Assembly: GCF_003855155.1 (NCBI RefSeq)
Contig: NZ_CP034073.1
Span: 372,001-436,000, forward strand
From: Shewanella psychromarinicola
Lineage (GTDB): Bacteria; Pseudomonadota; Gammaproteobacteria; Enterobacterales; Shewanellaceae
DNA: 64,000 bases
Direction of reading: 5' to 3'
Below, in pieces: positions 54,823 through 63,893 of this stretch; within the stretch, counting starts at the first letter, position 1, and every line of letters begins with the position of its first letter. The notes beneath the pieces are model-generated. The model worked only from the letters and a program-made list of their open reading frames with translations, had not been told where the DNA came from and did not search any database. A program made the position numbers and the translations under genes.

Positions 54823-55626
54823 TTAAGCGGACTTAGCGGCTAATTTAGTCAGCACACGACTAACAGCAACAAAGGCAAACGTTCCCGTTACCATGGTTAT
54901 GGCGCCAAAACCAGAAGCGCAGTCCATTCGCATACTGCCTTCGGCATTTGCCTTAGTATTGCAAACCGTACCATCAGCTTGGGGATAGACTAAATGTTGG
55001 CTCGAAAATACCGCATCAACAGCAAAACGACGTTGGAGGTTTTTAGTAAAATTATAATCTCGGCGTAACAAATTACGCACTTTGGCCAATAAAGGGTCTT
55101 GTACTGTCTTAGCGAGATCGGTCACTTGTATGAGCGTCGGATCCGTTTGTCCACCCGCCCCACCGATGGTCACTAAAGGTATTTTATTGCGCTTACACCA
55201 AGCAATTAAACCTGCTTTGGGTTTGACGGCATCAATACAGTCAACCACATAATCAATATTGCCCTCTTGTGAGGCGGGCTTAAAATACTCAGCGAGATTT
55301 TCTAAACTAATAAAGTCTTCTACTTCATTAACCACACACTCTGGGTTAATTTCACGAATGCGCTTTGCCATAACCTCAACCTTTGACTGGCCAATAGTCG
55401 AGGTTAATGCGTGTATTTGACGGTTGGTATTAGTGACACAAATATCATCTAAATCAATGAGGGTGATCTGTCCTATACCACTTCTTGCTAACGCTTCTGC
55501 GACCCAGGTTCCGACACCACCGATACCCACAACGACTACATGAGCTTTCGAAAAAGTCGTCAGTGCTGCTTGGCCATATAAACGGCCGACACCCGCAAAA
55601 CGATGAGTATAAGATTCTGACAACAT
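54823..55626 (-). CDS. tcdA: tRNA threonylcarbamoyladenosine dehydratase
   Basis: 267 residues of the E1-like ThiF/MoeB superfamily, TcdA (CsdL) branch. ATP-binding motif GIGGVGTWVAEALARSG, then LIDLDDICVTNTNRQIHAL with the Asp and Arg that position ATP, and VVDCIDAVKPKAGLI. A C-terminal hydrophobic stretch (GAITMVTGTFAFVAVS) is typical of TcdA. It dehydrates t6A37 in tRNAs to the cyclic form ct6A. It is transcribed alone; the usual csdA-csdE partners are not next to it. Confidence 0.95.
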   Translation of the reverse strand: MLSESYTHRFAGVGRLYGQAALTTFSKAHVVVVGIGGVGTWVAEALARSGIGQITLIDLDDICVTNTNRQIHALTSTIGQSKVEVMAKRIREINPECVVNEVEDFISLENLAEYFKPASQEGNIDYVVDCIDAVKPKAGLIAWCKRNKIPLVTIGGAGGQTDPTLIQVTDLAKTVQDPLLAKVRNLLRRDYNFTKNLQRRFAVDAVFSSQHLVYPQADGTVCNTKANAEGSMRMDCASGFGAITMVTGTFAFVAVSRVLTKLAAKSA

Positions 55627-56228
55627 GAGTTACGCCCTAATTAACAACTATTTTTCGCGGCCAATTTTATACGATTTATCCTCAAAGCTAAATGCTTGTC
55701 ACGATTAGCTCAATATTAATCTTGTTATTGTCAGTTTGGGCTCCATGAAGAACACCAAATAGTCACATTTTTGAATAATCGATATTGATGATAAAAAATG
55801 ATTAACTAAAATCTCCAAGTAAAAATCATTTATCAAAAAAAGTTTTAAACCCGTTCAATTAATGATCCGATTAAAATCAATATGTAAAATTTATGATTAA
55901 ATATTCATAATATGTAAATTAATACGCCAAAAAATTACACTCTCGCAACCTTTGCGGTTGAGCGACAGCCTGTTTATAACCCAATAGAAAATCTCTTAAA
56001 GATCTAGATTAAAACAATTCAGTGACTTACATATACCAATGCCCGTGGTGGTCACAGATTTACATACCTATTTTCATCTGGTGCCAGTTTTTTGATCCAG
56101 GCCACACTTTGAAAGGAGTAAATCTGAAAAAATGTGCCCCAGATTGTTACAGAGTATAATCTGCAACAAACTTCACTAACTAAAACCATGAAAAATGGAT
56201 ATAGAACATAACGTTCTAGGGAGCATGA

Positions 56229-57284
56229 ATGATGAAAAAGACTTTAATCTCTGCATCGGTAGCATCTGTACTTACATTAGTTTCTTTCGCTACACTTGCT
56301 GAAGGCCCAAGTTTCTATGGTCGTTTAGATTTGGCTGTGAGCAACTCTGATCAAGGCGCGACAACTCAAAACACTAAAGAAGGCACTGTATTAGAAAGCA
56401 ACTTTTCTAACTTAGGTGTTAAAGGTAGTGAGCGCATCAATAACGATATTGAATTGTTATACAAAATGGAATTCCAAGTTGAAAACACTACTCAAACTAA
56501 AGACAAGAGTGGTGATAATGTTGTATTTAAAGCGCGTAATACCTATTTAGGTCTTAAAACTAATGCTGGTACAGTGTTAGTCGGCCGTAACGACACCGTA
56601 TTCAAACAGATTGAAGGTGGTTTCGATGCATTTGGTAACACAAATGCCGATATTGATCGCATGATTGACGATCAAGATCGTGTCGCCGATGCTATTTGGT
56701 ATTATTCTCCAATGGTCGGTGGTTTAGTCACATTAAATGCAACCTATTTAATGGAAGACAACTACACCGATGACGCCGGTAAAGATTCTTATGATGACCA
56801 GTATGCATTGAGTGCTACTGTTGGTGATAAGAAATTCAAAGCACACCATTTCTACTTAGCTGCTGGGTATAACACGATTAACGGAACTGATTCTTACCGT
56901 GGTGTGGCCCAAGTTAAATTAGGCGACTTTAAAGTTGGTGGTTTATTTCAAAATACAGAAAGCCAAACAAATGACCAAGAAGGTGATTCATTCTTAGTTA
57001 ATGTCTCTTACAACCTAAACGGCGTAAATCTAAAAGCTGAATACGGTCAAGACGATGCAGGTTATGGTAAATACTTCAAAAACAGCGTTTCTAATGCTGG
57101 ATCGGTTACTGGCACTGACATTAATGTAACCCAAATAACTGTGGGTGCAGATTATCGTGTATCTAAGTCAACTTTGCTTTATGGTCACTATGCAATGTAT
57201 GAAGGCGATCATAAAGTTGCCTTAGCAAAAATTGATTTAGAAGATGACAACATCTTTACTGTTGGCGTACGTTACGACTTCTAA
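56229..57284 (+). CDS. Gram-negative outer membrane porin
   Basis: 351 residues. Signal peptide MKKTLISASVASVLTLVSFA ending in LA-E, then a mature chain beginning PSFYGRLDLAVSNSD and ending with Phe (VGVRYDF), the outer-membrane insertion signal. Alternating beta-strand pattern with acidic Asp/Asn-rich loops, as in the OmpC/Porin_4 type trimeric porins of Shewanella and Vibrio. The PEFQ-like LYKMEFQVEN segment and the VGRNDTVFKQIEG region (loop 3) are in the expected places. The 602-base upstream gap has no gene; the AGGGAGCATGA ribosome site suits either of two adjacent ATGs. Confidence 0.92.
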   Translation: MMKKTLISASVASVLTLVSFATLAEGPSFYGRLDLAVSNSDQGATTQNTKEGTVLESNFSNLGVKGSERINNDIELLYKMEFQVENTTQTKDKSGDNVVFKARNTYLGLKTNAGTVLVGRNDTVFKQIEGGFDAFGNTNADIDRMIDDQDRVADAIWYYSPMVGGLVTLNATYLMEDNYTDDAGKDSYDDQYALSATVGDKKFKAHHFYLAAGYNTINGTDSYRGVAQVKLGDFKVGGLFQNTESQTNDQEGDSFLVNVSYNLNGVNLKAEYGQDDAGYGKYFKNSVSNAGSVTGTDINVTQITVGADYRVSKSTLLYGHYAMYEGDHKVALAKIDLEDDNIFTVGVRYDF

Positions 57285-57324
57285 TCATTCTGGTACTAGC
57301 TTCGGCTTAACACCTAAATGAGTT

Positions 57325-57356
57325 AAAAAATGCCAGTCTGTGAAGACTGGCATTTT
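57325..57356 (+). terminator. Terminator of the porin gene
   Basis: AAAAAATGCCAGTCT pairs with AGACTGGCATTTTT around GTGA-like loop bases. Confidence 0.92.
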
Positions 57357-57454
57357 TGTGTATGCAATATTGGTGTTTGCAATACCGTTTTGGCAATCTC
57401 AACTGATTGTCGATGTTAAACGGGGATAATAAACTGCGCAGTAAAAGAGTCCGG

Positions 57455-57759
57455 TTAAGCGATCACTTGATTAAACACTTCAACATGATGTGACTCAACC
57501 AGTTCTGGCATTACATGGTGAAAATAATGTTGAATAGCCTCTTTGGCGCAATGTTGATCAAATGCTGCACGATCAACAAACTTTTCAACAAAGGCGACTT
57601 TATTGTCGTCATCAATACTGACATTCAGTTCATAACGAATACAGCCTACCTCACGTCGAGTATCAGGCACTAAACTCGCCAATGCCGCCACTAAGGCGTC
57701 ACGTTTGCCCGCTTTAGCCACAAATTGGGCCACACAAACAATTTGCTGGGTGTTAATTG
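57455..57759 (-). pseudogene. YgiN-like antibiotic-biosynthesis monooxygenase, main part (5' end cut off by ISAs1)
   Basis: A short ABM-domain protein: VAQFVAKAGKRDALVAALAS, REVGCIRYELN, VEKFVDRAAFDQH and a C-terminal VEVFNQVIA, the plan of YgiN-type quinol monooxygenases. Its first codons are missing: an ISAs1 element starts at 57760. The true start (ATG at 59026, with AAGGAAAAATA before it) is on the far side. Removing the element and one copy of the 10-base duplication gives an intact 105-residue gene beginning MSDYAINTQQIVCVAQF. The remaining part could still be translated from the internal GTG at 57733, but would lack the first strand's lead-in and its own promoter. Confidence 0.88.
57750..57759. 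repeat. Target-site duplication of ISAs1, left
   Basis: GTGTTAATTG, repeated exactly at 59004-59013 on the other side of the element. Confidence 0.93.
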
Positions 57760-59003
57760 CAGGGCGACCGCATGAGTGTTCATTATTTAGTCGGCACGCA
57801 TAATCCAGCGATTAATACTTTCTCTAGAAATTCAGGATTCATTAAACAACGCTTTCGTTTACCAACAATGCTCAACTTTGTCGGTTCTTTTTGCAGCATG
57901 TTTAGAGACATGTGCCTTAAGTAAGCGAGATTTTCAGCGCCGTTATTTTTGTAGATCTGGCATGAATCTTCATTCATGCTGACATCCAGAACCCAGTGCA
58001 TTGACTCGATCCCCCAATGTTCGCGAGTCGCACTTAAAGCTTGCTCTGCTGATAACACTTTCGAACTAATATAGTAACGATACTCAAGGCTCGCCGCCTT
58101 ACCTTTAACAGCCCTAAAGCTTTCAACCATAACGATGGATTTTAGTGCTTCCCAATGTGTAAAATCACCGTCAAGTGCAGCTGAACTCAGCACATAGCAG
58201 GTTCGGTTTTCAATACGACCATGACCAGTTTCTATATTGACATGGTCATCACTTAAGCCAGCTGAACGGTGCGAACTAAACGCTTTATTTACCGCTTTAG
58301 CTAAGTTGCCTTGATTGTTTTTTACCGCCAATAGGTAATCGCCACCTTTGTCGACAATCGTTGTAGCAATAGCCGTTTGACAGCCCATAGCATCGATTGT
58401 CACTAGTGCTCCGCGCAGGTCTAGCATTTTCAATAAGGTTGGAATGGCTGTGATTTCATTACTTTTTTGCTCTGCTTTTAATTGACCCAGTACCAGCTTA
58501 TTCGCTGAGGCATAAGCGCTTATCATGTGGATAGTGCTGCTTCGATCATCACGATTATATGACCCACGTAGCGTCTTTCCATCAATCGCAATGACTTCTC
58601 CATTAGTCAGCTGGTGAACTGATTTCATCCATGCGAGAAAACATGCATTAAAGCTATCAGGATCAATCATAGAAACTATCCTAGCAATGGTATCGTCAGC
58701 AGGGATCCCATCGATGAACATTTTTTGTTTTTTGAACCAAGAATGGTGACCAAGAATGTATTCTCGGATCTCGAACCAGCCATTGGAACTCGCAATAACA
58801 GCGCACAGCGAACCGAACAGTATATCGAACAGGGGATAGGTGACTTTTGCACTTTGGCGGTGGTCGTCAATGGCACTAAAATGCTGCTTGAATGATTCGA
58901 TATACATAATCTGACTCCTGAAAAAGGAGTATAAGATCACAAGCACGTGATCAGGTCAATATCCTTCTAAAATCGCTCAAATAACGTTCACGATCTGGCC
59001 CTG
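57760..59003 (-). mobile_element. Complete ISAs1-family insertion sequence
   Basis: 1244 bases. Ends are inverted repeats: CAGGGCGACCGCATGAGTG on the left and CAGGGCCAGATCGTGAACG on the reverse-complemented right. A perfect 10-base target duplication flanks it. It carries one intact transposase gene and disrupts the 5' end of the YgiN-like gene, which otherwise starts 14 bases after elaA. Confidence 0.93.
57783..58907 (-). CDS. ISAs1-family (H-repeat type) transposase
   Basis: 374 residues from ATG at 58907 (MYIESFKQHFSAIDDHRQS), after AGGAGT; an in-frame upstream start at 58946 is less likely. N-terminal DDE_Tnp_1-associated domain (FDILFGSLCAVIASSNGWFE), then the DDE catalytic part: Asp in VIAIDGKTLRGS, Asp in LVTIDAMGCQ and Glu in REHWGIESMHWVLD. 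No stops, so potentially active. Confidence 0.95.
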   Translation of the reverse strand: MYIESFKQHFSAIDDHRQSAKVTYPLFDILFGSLCAVIASSNGWFEIREYILGHHSWFKKQKMFIDGIPADDTIARIVSMIDPDSFNACFLAWMKSVHQLTNGEVIAIDGKTLRGSYNRDDRSSTIHMISAYASANKLVLGQLKAEQKSNEITAIPTLLKMLDLRGALVTIDAMGCQTAIATTIVDKGGDYLLAVKNNQGNLAKAVNKAFSSHRSAGLSDDHVNIETGHGRIENRTCYVLSSAALDGDFTHWEALKSIVMVESFRAVKGKAASLEYRYYISSKVLSAEQALSATREHWGIESMHWVLDVSMNEDSCQIYKNNGAENLAYLRHMSLNMLQKEPTKLSIVGKRKRCLMNPEFLEKVLIAGLCVPTK

Positions 59004-59013
59004 GTGTTAATTG

Positions 59014-59026
59014 CGTAATCTGACAT
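59014..59026 (-). pseudogene. YgiN-like monooxygenase, start codon fragment
   Basis: ATGTCAGATTACG: the original start and first four codons of the gene whose body is at 57455-57759. The ribosome site AAGGAAAAATA lies just upstream, 14 bases after the elaA stop, showing that the two genes formed an operon before the insertion. Confidence 0.8.
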
Positions 59027-59040
59027 TATTTTTCCTTACA

Positions 59041-59499
59041 TTAATAAATTAATAACATATCAAGATGCTCAATGCCGTCTTCAAGGTACACATCTGAATT
59101 CACAACAAAACCATGTTGTTGATAAAAATGACGTAAATAATCTTGCGCCCCAATCTGGATATTGTCATTGGGCCAATGTTGTTTTGCAATGGCAATAGCA
59201 GCTTGCATTAATTGATTAGCGGCGCCATGGCCTCGTGCCGATTTAGCGACAGCAACACGGCCGATACTGGCCTGAGGATAACTGATGCTAGGCGCTAACA
59301 CGCGGCTATAAGCCACTATATTGCCGAGTTCATCTTGCCCCAGTAAGTGCCTTGTTTGCGGATGTTTATCTTTACCGTCTAACTCAGGATAAGGGCAATT
59401 TTGTTCCACCACAAACACATCGACTCGTAATTGTAATAAGCCGTAAAGCTGTTCAAGCGTCAATTCAGAAAAACCAAGGTCTAACCATTCTAATGTCAT
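59041..59499 (-). CDS. elaA: GNAT-family N-acetyltransferase (ElaA)
   Basis: 152 residues. ElaA signature at the N-terminus (ELYGLLQLR-x-DVFVVEQNCPY-x-ELDGKD), followed by the GNAT acetyl-CoA loop (IGRVAVAKSARGHGAANQLM, with the R-x-x-G-x-G/A pattern) and HFYQQHGFVV near the C-terminus. The acceptor substrate of ElaA is unknown. It was the first gene of an operon with the YgiN-like monooxygenase, now broken by ISAs1. Confidence 0.93.
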   Translation of the reverse strand: MTLEWLDLGFSELTLEQLYGLLQLRVDVFVVEQNCPYPELDGKDKHPQTRHLLGQDELGNIVAYSRVLAPSISYPQASIGRVAVAKSARGHGAANQLMQAAIAIAKQHWPNDNIQIGAQDYLRHFYQQHGFVVNSDVYLEDGIEHLDMLLIY

Positions 59500-59558
59500 C
59501 ACAAACCTTATTTATCTCTGCTCTACTCTCGTCATACTCGCACGCCATATTAGCATGA

Positions 59559-61190
59559 TTAATGCACCTCGCTGGGCTCATCTGACTGGCTTTTTTCTGG
59601 TGGTTTACGGATAAATAGTACGGCTAATACGGCGATAAAAAGAAAACATGCCATAATAAAAAACACATCATTATAGGCTTGAATATACGCTTGTTGTGAC
59701 ATGTTTTTAGCAAGCAAAGCATAAGCCTGTGAATTAGCGCTCACCACATCAGACCCCGCCGTTTGCAGTATCGAACTGGTATGGGCTATATAGTTATAGG
59801 CTTGCGCGCTGACGGCAGGTAACGTCTCTTTAATATGCGCTAAATGAACCCTTGCGAGGTTATCGGTTAAGGTTGCTACCAACGCAATACCAAACGCCCC
59901 GCCTAAGTTACGCATCACATTGAGCACCGTCGATGCCGAGGCATTTTCATGTGCTTGAAGATGCATTGTCGCCAAAATACTAATAGGTACCAAAATAAAC
60001 GGTTGGCCTATAGCTCGCACTATTTGCGAGGCAATCATCTGATCGCCAGCATAATCAATAGTCATATGGCTATTCATATAATAACTGGTCGCAAATAAAG
60101 CAAACCCAAACGCCGCTAAATAACGCGGATCAAATTTTTGCATTAATTTTGGCACTAATGGCAGCACCAACAGCTGTGGGAAGCCCATCCACATAATCAC
60201 TTCACCTATTTCTAACGGGGTGTAATCATGAATTTGTGATAGATACAGGGGGATCATGTAAATCGCCCCAAATAGCGCCATACCCAGTAAAAAGTACGCC
60301 ACAGTCGATAAGGCAAAGTCTCGCTGAGCAAGAAGACGAATATTAACTAATGGTTGCGCTTTACGCAGCTGGATCCAAATAAATAAACTGATATTAACCG
60401 CTGCAATAATAGCGAGATTACGAATAAGATCAGATCCAAACCAGTCTTTACGATTGCCTTCTTCTAAAACAACTTCTAGGCAGCCCATACCCAATGCCAT
60501 GGTCACAATGCCAGCATAATCTGCGTTTTTTAACTTATCCCAAATAATCGGTTTTCGCTCTAAACCATAAGCTAACATCGCCATCACTAATAAACCTGGC
60601 GGGACATTGATATAGAATAAATAATGCCAGCTAAATTGTTCAGTTAACCAACCACCCAACGTCGGCCCGATGGAGGGCGCAAATGTGGCTGTCACCCCAA
60701 ATAGCGCCATGCCTATAGCACGCTTATTATCGGGTAAATACTCAAGAATGAGTCGAAATGCTAACGGAATTAATGCCCCGCCAAAAAAGCCCTGTAAAGC
60801 GCGAAAAGCAATCATAGCTTCGAGGTTCCAAGAGAAGGAACATAATATAGAAGCGACAATAAACGCAGCGGTAGTCCACAGTAAATAGCGACGAGTCGAT
60901 AACCCAGTGCTCAGCCAACCCGACAGCGGAATGGCGATCATCTCCGCCACTAAATAAGCGGTAGCAATCCAGCTACCTTCCTCTAAAGTGGCCCCTAAAC
61001 TGCCTTGAATTTCTTTCATCGACGCATTGGTGATTTGAATATCCAAAATCGCCATAAATGCGCCAATTAATCCACCAGCAACGGCCACCCAAGATCGCAA
61101 ACTACCACGCTGATAACCTATCGGTTTGTTATCCACTGTACTCACAGGACTGACTTCAGAAGTATTGACCTCAAAAGCTGATTGGCACAT
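59559..61190 (-). CDS. emrB: MFS multidrug efflux pump, EmrB/QacA (DHA2) subfamily
   Basis: 543 residues from the ATG at 61190, which starts one base after the emrA stop and follows AGGGCATTGAT; a longer frame start at 61289 overlaps emrA and is unlikely. Fourteen membrane segments as in DHA2 transporters; motif A-like GWLSTGLSTRR, motif D1 near the first helix (GAFMAILDIQITNASM) and motif C region (TFAPSIGPTLGGWL). With EmrA and an outer-membrane TolC channel it would export hydrophobic drugs or bile-like compounds. Cotranscribed with emrA, divergent LysR regulator upstream. Confidence 0.93.
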   Translation of the reverse strand: MCQSAFEVNTSEVSPVSTVDNKPIGYQRGSLRSWVAVAGGLIGAFMAILDIQITNASMKEIQGSLGATLEEGSWIATAYLVAEMIAIPLSGWLSTGLSTRRYLLWTTAAFIVASILCSFSWNLEAMIAFRALQGFFGGALIPLAFRLILEYLPDNKRAIGMALFGVTATFAPSIGPTLGGWLTEQFSWHYLFYINVPPGLLVMAMLAYGLERKPIIWDKLKNADYAGIVTMALGMGCLEVVLEEGNRKDWFGSDLIRNLAIIAAVNISLFIWIQLRKAQPLVNIRLLAQRDFALSTVAYFLLGMALFGAIYMIPLYLSQIHDYTPLEIGEVIMWMGFPQLLVLPLVPKLMQKFDPRYLAAFGFALFATSYYMNSHMTIDYAGDQMIASQIVRAIGQPFILVPISILATMHLQAHENASASTVLNVMRNLGGAFGIALVATLTDNLARVHLAHIKETLPAVSAQAYNYIAHTSSILQTAGSDVVSANSQAYALLAKNMSQQAYIQAYNDVFFIMACFLFIAVLAVLFIRKPPEKSQSDEPSEVH

Positions 61191-61191
61191 A

Positions 61192-62286
61192 TCAATGCCC
61201 TGCAGTCGCAGATATAGCTTGGCCAACCAGCGCCTTAGCAAGTGCATGTGATTGTGCTGCAGACTCTGTATCGACTTCAACCACCGCACTCAAACCAGGT
61301 AGAATACGCCCTATAGCGAATGACGGTTGATCATGCTCAAGACGAATGCGCACCGAAATACGCTGGACAATCTTAGTAAAATTACCGGTAGCATTTTCAG
61401 TGGGTAACAAGCTAAATTTAGAACCCGATGCGGGTGCCAAACTGTCGATGAATCCGCTGAACTCATCATCAGGATAGGCATCTAAACTTACCTTAACGGT
61501 TTGTCCTGCTTGCATGTGCTCAATTTGAGTTTCTTTAAAGTTAGCCGTTATCCATACTTGGGTATCTGGCACTAAGCTAAACAATGCTTGACCAGGCTGA
61601 ACATACTGACCGACCATTGCACCGCGCTTACCTATAATCCCTGAAAATGGCGCAGTAACGCGCGTATCGACCAGTTGAATATTAGCTAACTCGACACTGG
61701 CCATAGCCTGTTCTACATCCGCTTGCACTTGCAATAACTGAGCATTCAACACCGATAACTCACGTTGTTTAGCGACTAACGCAGCTTGCGCTTCATCAAC
61801 ATGCGCCGATGCAGAGTCGAAACCCGCCTGCAGTTGGTCAACATCATTTTGTGAACTGTAATTACTGACTTTTAATTTCTGTGAACGTTGTAATTGTTGC
61901 TGGGCAATTAATTGCTCAGATTGTGAGGCCACTACAGCAGCCTTAGCTTGATTAATTAACGCTTGCTGCAAGTCAACTTTCGCCGCTAAGGTTTGTAGGT
62001 TAGCTTGCCAGCTGGCTAACACCGCCTTACCTTGGGCTAGCTTGGCCACAAATTGGCTGTCTTCAAGTTGAGCCAGTAGCTCACCTTTGCTGACATGTTG
62101 ATTGTCAACCACCGCAGACTGGACAATATAACCTGGCACTTTGACACTAATATTAGAAATATCCGCCTCAACATAGGCATTATCCGTTGACTCGATAAAT
62201 CGAACTTGTAACCACCAATAAACACCTGCGACAACTAACACAGCGATAATACTTGGCACTAACACTAACCGCTTATTGATAGACAT
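61192..62286 (-). CDS. emrA: EmrA-like membrane fusion protein (HlyD family)
   Basis: 364 residues. N-terminal membrane anchor (about 8-24, VPSIIAVLVVAGVYWWLQV), the lipoyl-like barrel split on both sides (VKVPGYIVQSAVVDNQHVSKGE and VTAPFSGIIGKRGAMVGQYV, read in parts), a long alpha-helical hairpin between them (about 75-195), and a C-terminal beta barrel (VWITANFKETQIEHMQAGQT). It links the EmrB pump to an outer-membrane channel in the periplasm. First gene of the emrAB unit. Confidence 0.93.
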   Translation of the reverse strand: MSINKRLVLVPSIIAVLVVAGVYWWLQVRFIESTDNAYVEADISNISVKVPGYIVQSAVVDNQHVSKGELLAQLEDSQFVAKLAQGKAVLASWQANLQTLAAKVDLQQALINQAKAAVVASQSEQLIAQQQLQRSQKLKVSNYSSQNDVDQLQAGFDSASAHVDEAQAALVAKQRELSVLNAQLLQVQADVEQAMASVELANIQLVDTRVTAPFSGIIGKRGAMVGQYVQPGQALFSLVPDTQVWITANFKETQIEHMQAGQTVKVSLDAYPDDEFSGFIDSLAPASGSKFSLLPTENATGNFTKIVQRISVRIRLEHDQPSFAIGRILPGLSAVVEVDTESAAQSHALAKALVGQAISATAGH

Positions 62287-62382
62287 GTTTGACTCCTAAT
62301 TTATTCTGCTCTAGTTTACTACTGTTTCCTTTAGTTTATTAGATAGTAAAAATTCAACCCACTGTTTCACAGGTGTAACAAT

Positions 62383-63321
62383 ATGGACCTCAATCGCGTT
62401 CAAATTTTCTCCCAAGTAGTAGAACAAGGCAGTTTTACCGGTGCAGCCAAAGCCCTGGGAATAACCAAAGCCACTGTGAGTCGCAAGGTTGCTGAACTTG
62501 AAGTTGATGCCGGGGTGCAACTACTGTTTCGCACCACAAGATCATTAAAACTGACTGAAGCAGGTTCGAGTTATTACCATCGCATCAGTAAAATTCTGCA
62601 AGATTTACAAAATGCCGAAGATCTCCTCAGCGCCAGCCAGCAAGAGATTAAAGGCAACTTAAAAGTGATTTGCCCTATCGAGCTCGGTCAATTATATCTA
62701 GGTCGTATTCTTGCGCAGTTTCTGGCGACTTATCCTAGTATCACCATTGATGCAGAACTCACTAATCGGAAAGTGGATGTGATAGAAGAAGGCGTCGATT
62801 TTCTCTTTCAAATTACCGAACAGCACGACCCTAAGCTGCAAAGTTACGCACTCGTCACCGCCAGTAGACTCTTAATGGCAAGCCCAAATTATCTCAAGCG
62901 TCATGGCACACCACAACAACCGCAAGATTTAATGAACCACACCGCGATTAAATTACAGTCTGCCCACATTGATGGTAGTTGGCGGATTTTTGATGGTAAC
63001 CAATGGGTCGAACTCGATCCTCCAGCACAGCTAAAGGTTAATAATGTCACCTTTGCCCGCGAAGCGGCAATTGAAGGCTTAGGGATCACTGCAGTGCCGG
63101 TTTTTATTGCGCAAGAAGCCATCGATAGTCAACAACTGATCCCGATATTAGAAGATTTCCCGATGATGCAAACCAAGGTCACACTCAGCTTCCCACAGCG
63201 TGTTTATCTGCCGCGTAAATACCGCGTTTTCGTTGAATTTTTATATGCGGCCTTATTTGAACGCTGGGGTGAGGGTGTACTTGAAATTCCCGATTTTGTC
63301 CTGCAAAACAATCATAATTAA
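62383..63321 (+). CDS. LysR-family transcriptional regulator, divergent from emrAB
   Basis: 312 residues. N-terminal winged helix (FSQVVEQGSFTGAAKALGIT followed by KATVSRKVAELE), linker helix, then the LysR substrate-binding domain with ...GNLKVICPIELGQLYLG and the C-terminal half ending in FVEFLYAALFERW. The gap to emrA is 96 bases, which should hold both promoters, so it most likely controls emrAB and itself. A related group (QseD/CrgA-like) also lies next to efflux genes. The inducer is unknown. Confidence 0.92.
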   Translation: MDLNRVQIFSQVVEQGSFTGAAKALGITKATVSRKVAELEVDAGVQLLFRTTRSLKLTEAGSSYYHRISKILQDLQNAEDLLSASQQEIKGNLKVICPIELGQLYLGRILAQFLATYPSITIDAELTNRKVDVIEEGVDFLFQITEQHDPKLQSYALVTASRLLMASPNYLKRHGTPQQPQDLMNHTAIKLQSAHIDGSWRIFDGNQWVELDPPAQLKVNNVTFAREAAIEGLGITAVPVFIAQEAIDSQQLIPILEDFPMMQTKVTLSFPQRVYLPRKYRVFVEFLYAALFERWGEGVLEIPDFVLQNNHN

Positions 63322-63588
63322 AGATGGCATTTTTAGCACAAAATAATCTATAGGATATATAGCTATTTTTAACTGGCTAGGTGCTAATATCAACTTACTA
63401 GGTGATTAATTTCGATTATAGAGGTAAGTTCTTTCACACAATTATTTGCAATATCAATGTTAAGTTTGGTTCAGTAAATTGTTAAAAGGCTAAGTGAGTA
63501 TCTGGTGACTGATTAATAGGCACATTCGATACTGGCACAGAAATTACTATTTATTAGTCACGCATGATGCGTACTAGGAGTCATACCA

Positions 63589-63711
63589 ATGAGCAAAGAA
63601 CGTAATAATTCAAAAGAAGCGAAGAAAAAACCGGCATTGTCATTAAAAGAAAAACGCGCGGTTAAGCACGCTAAAAATGAACCTGAAAATTTTGCCAGTA
63701 AAATCAAATAA
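63589..63711 (+). CDS. Very small basic protein
   Basis: 40 codons after a good AGGAG ribosome site: MSKERNNSKEAKKKPALSLK, then EKRAVKHAKNEPENFASKIK. Lysine-rich (about a third Lys/Arg), no membrane segment. The strong ribosome site and protein-like composition support translation. Function unknown; similar short Lys-rich proteins occur in Shewanella, but I cannot name a family. Confidence 0.65.
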   Translation: MSKERNNSKEAKKKPALSLKEKRAVKHAKNEPENFASKIK

Positions 63712-63827
63712 CCTGTAACTGGTTTTACGTGTAAATAGCGGTTGTTACAGGCTATTTTGCGAGTCGCTTTTTTATAATCCCTATTTGCTTATAAAAAGCT
63801 TCATGTACAAATATTATCAGCAACATA

Positions 63828-63859
63828 AAAATACCGAACCAATGGCTCGGTATTTTTGT
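63828..63859. terminator. Terminator, probably bidirectional
   Basis: AAAATACCGA pairs with TCGGTATTTTT around ACCAATGGC, between the small basic protein gene and a minus-strand gene entering from the right edge. GTTAGTAGCTTA is repeated twice just after it. Confidence 0.8.
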
Positions 63860-63893
63860 TAGTAGCTTATGTTAGTAGCTTATTTCACCGACA

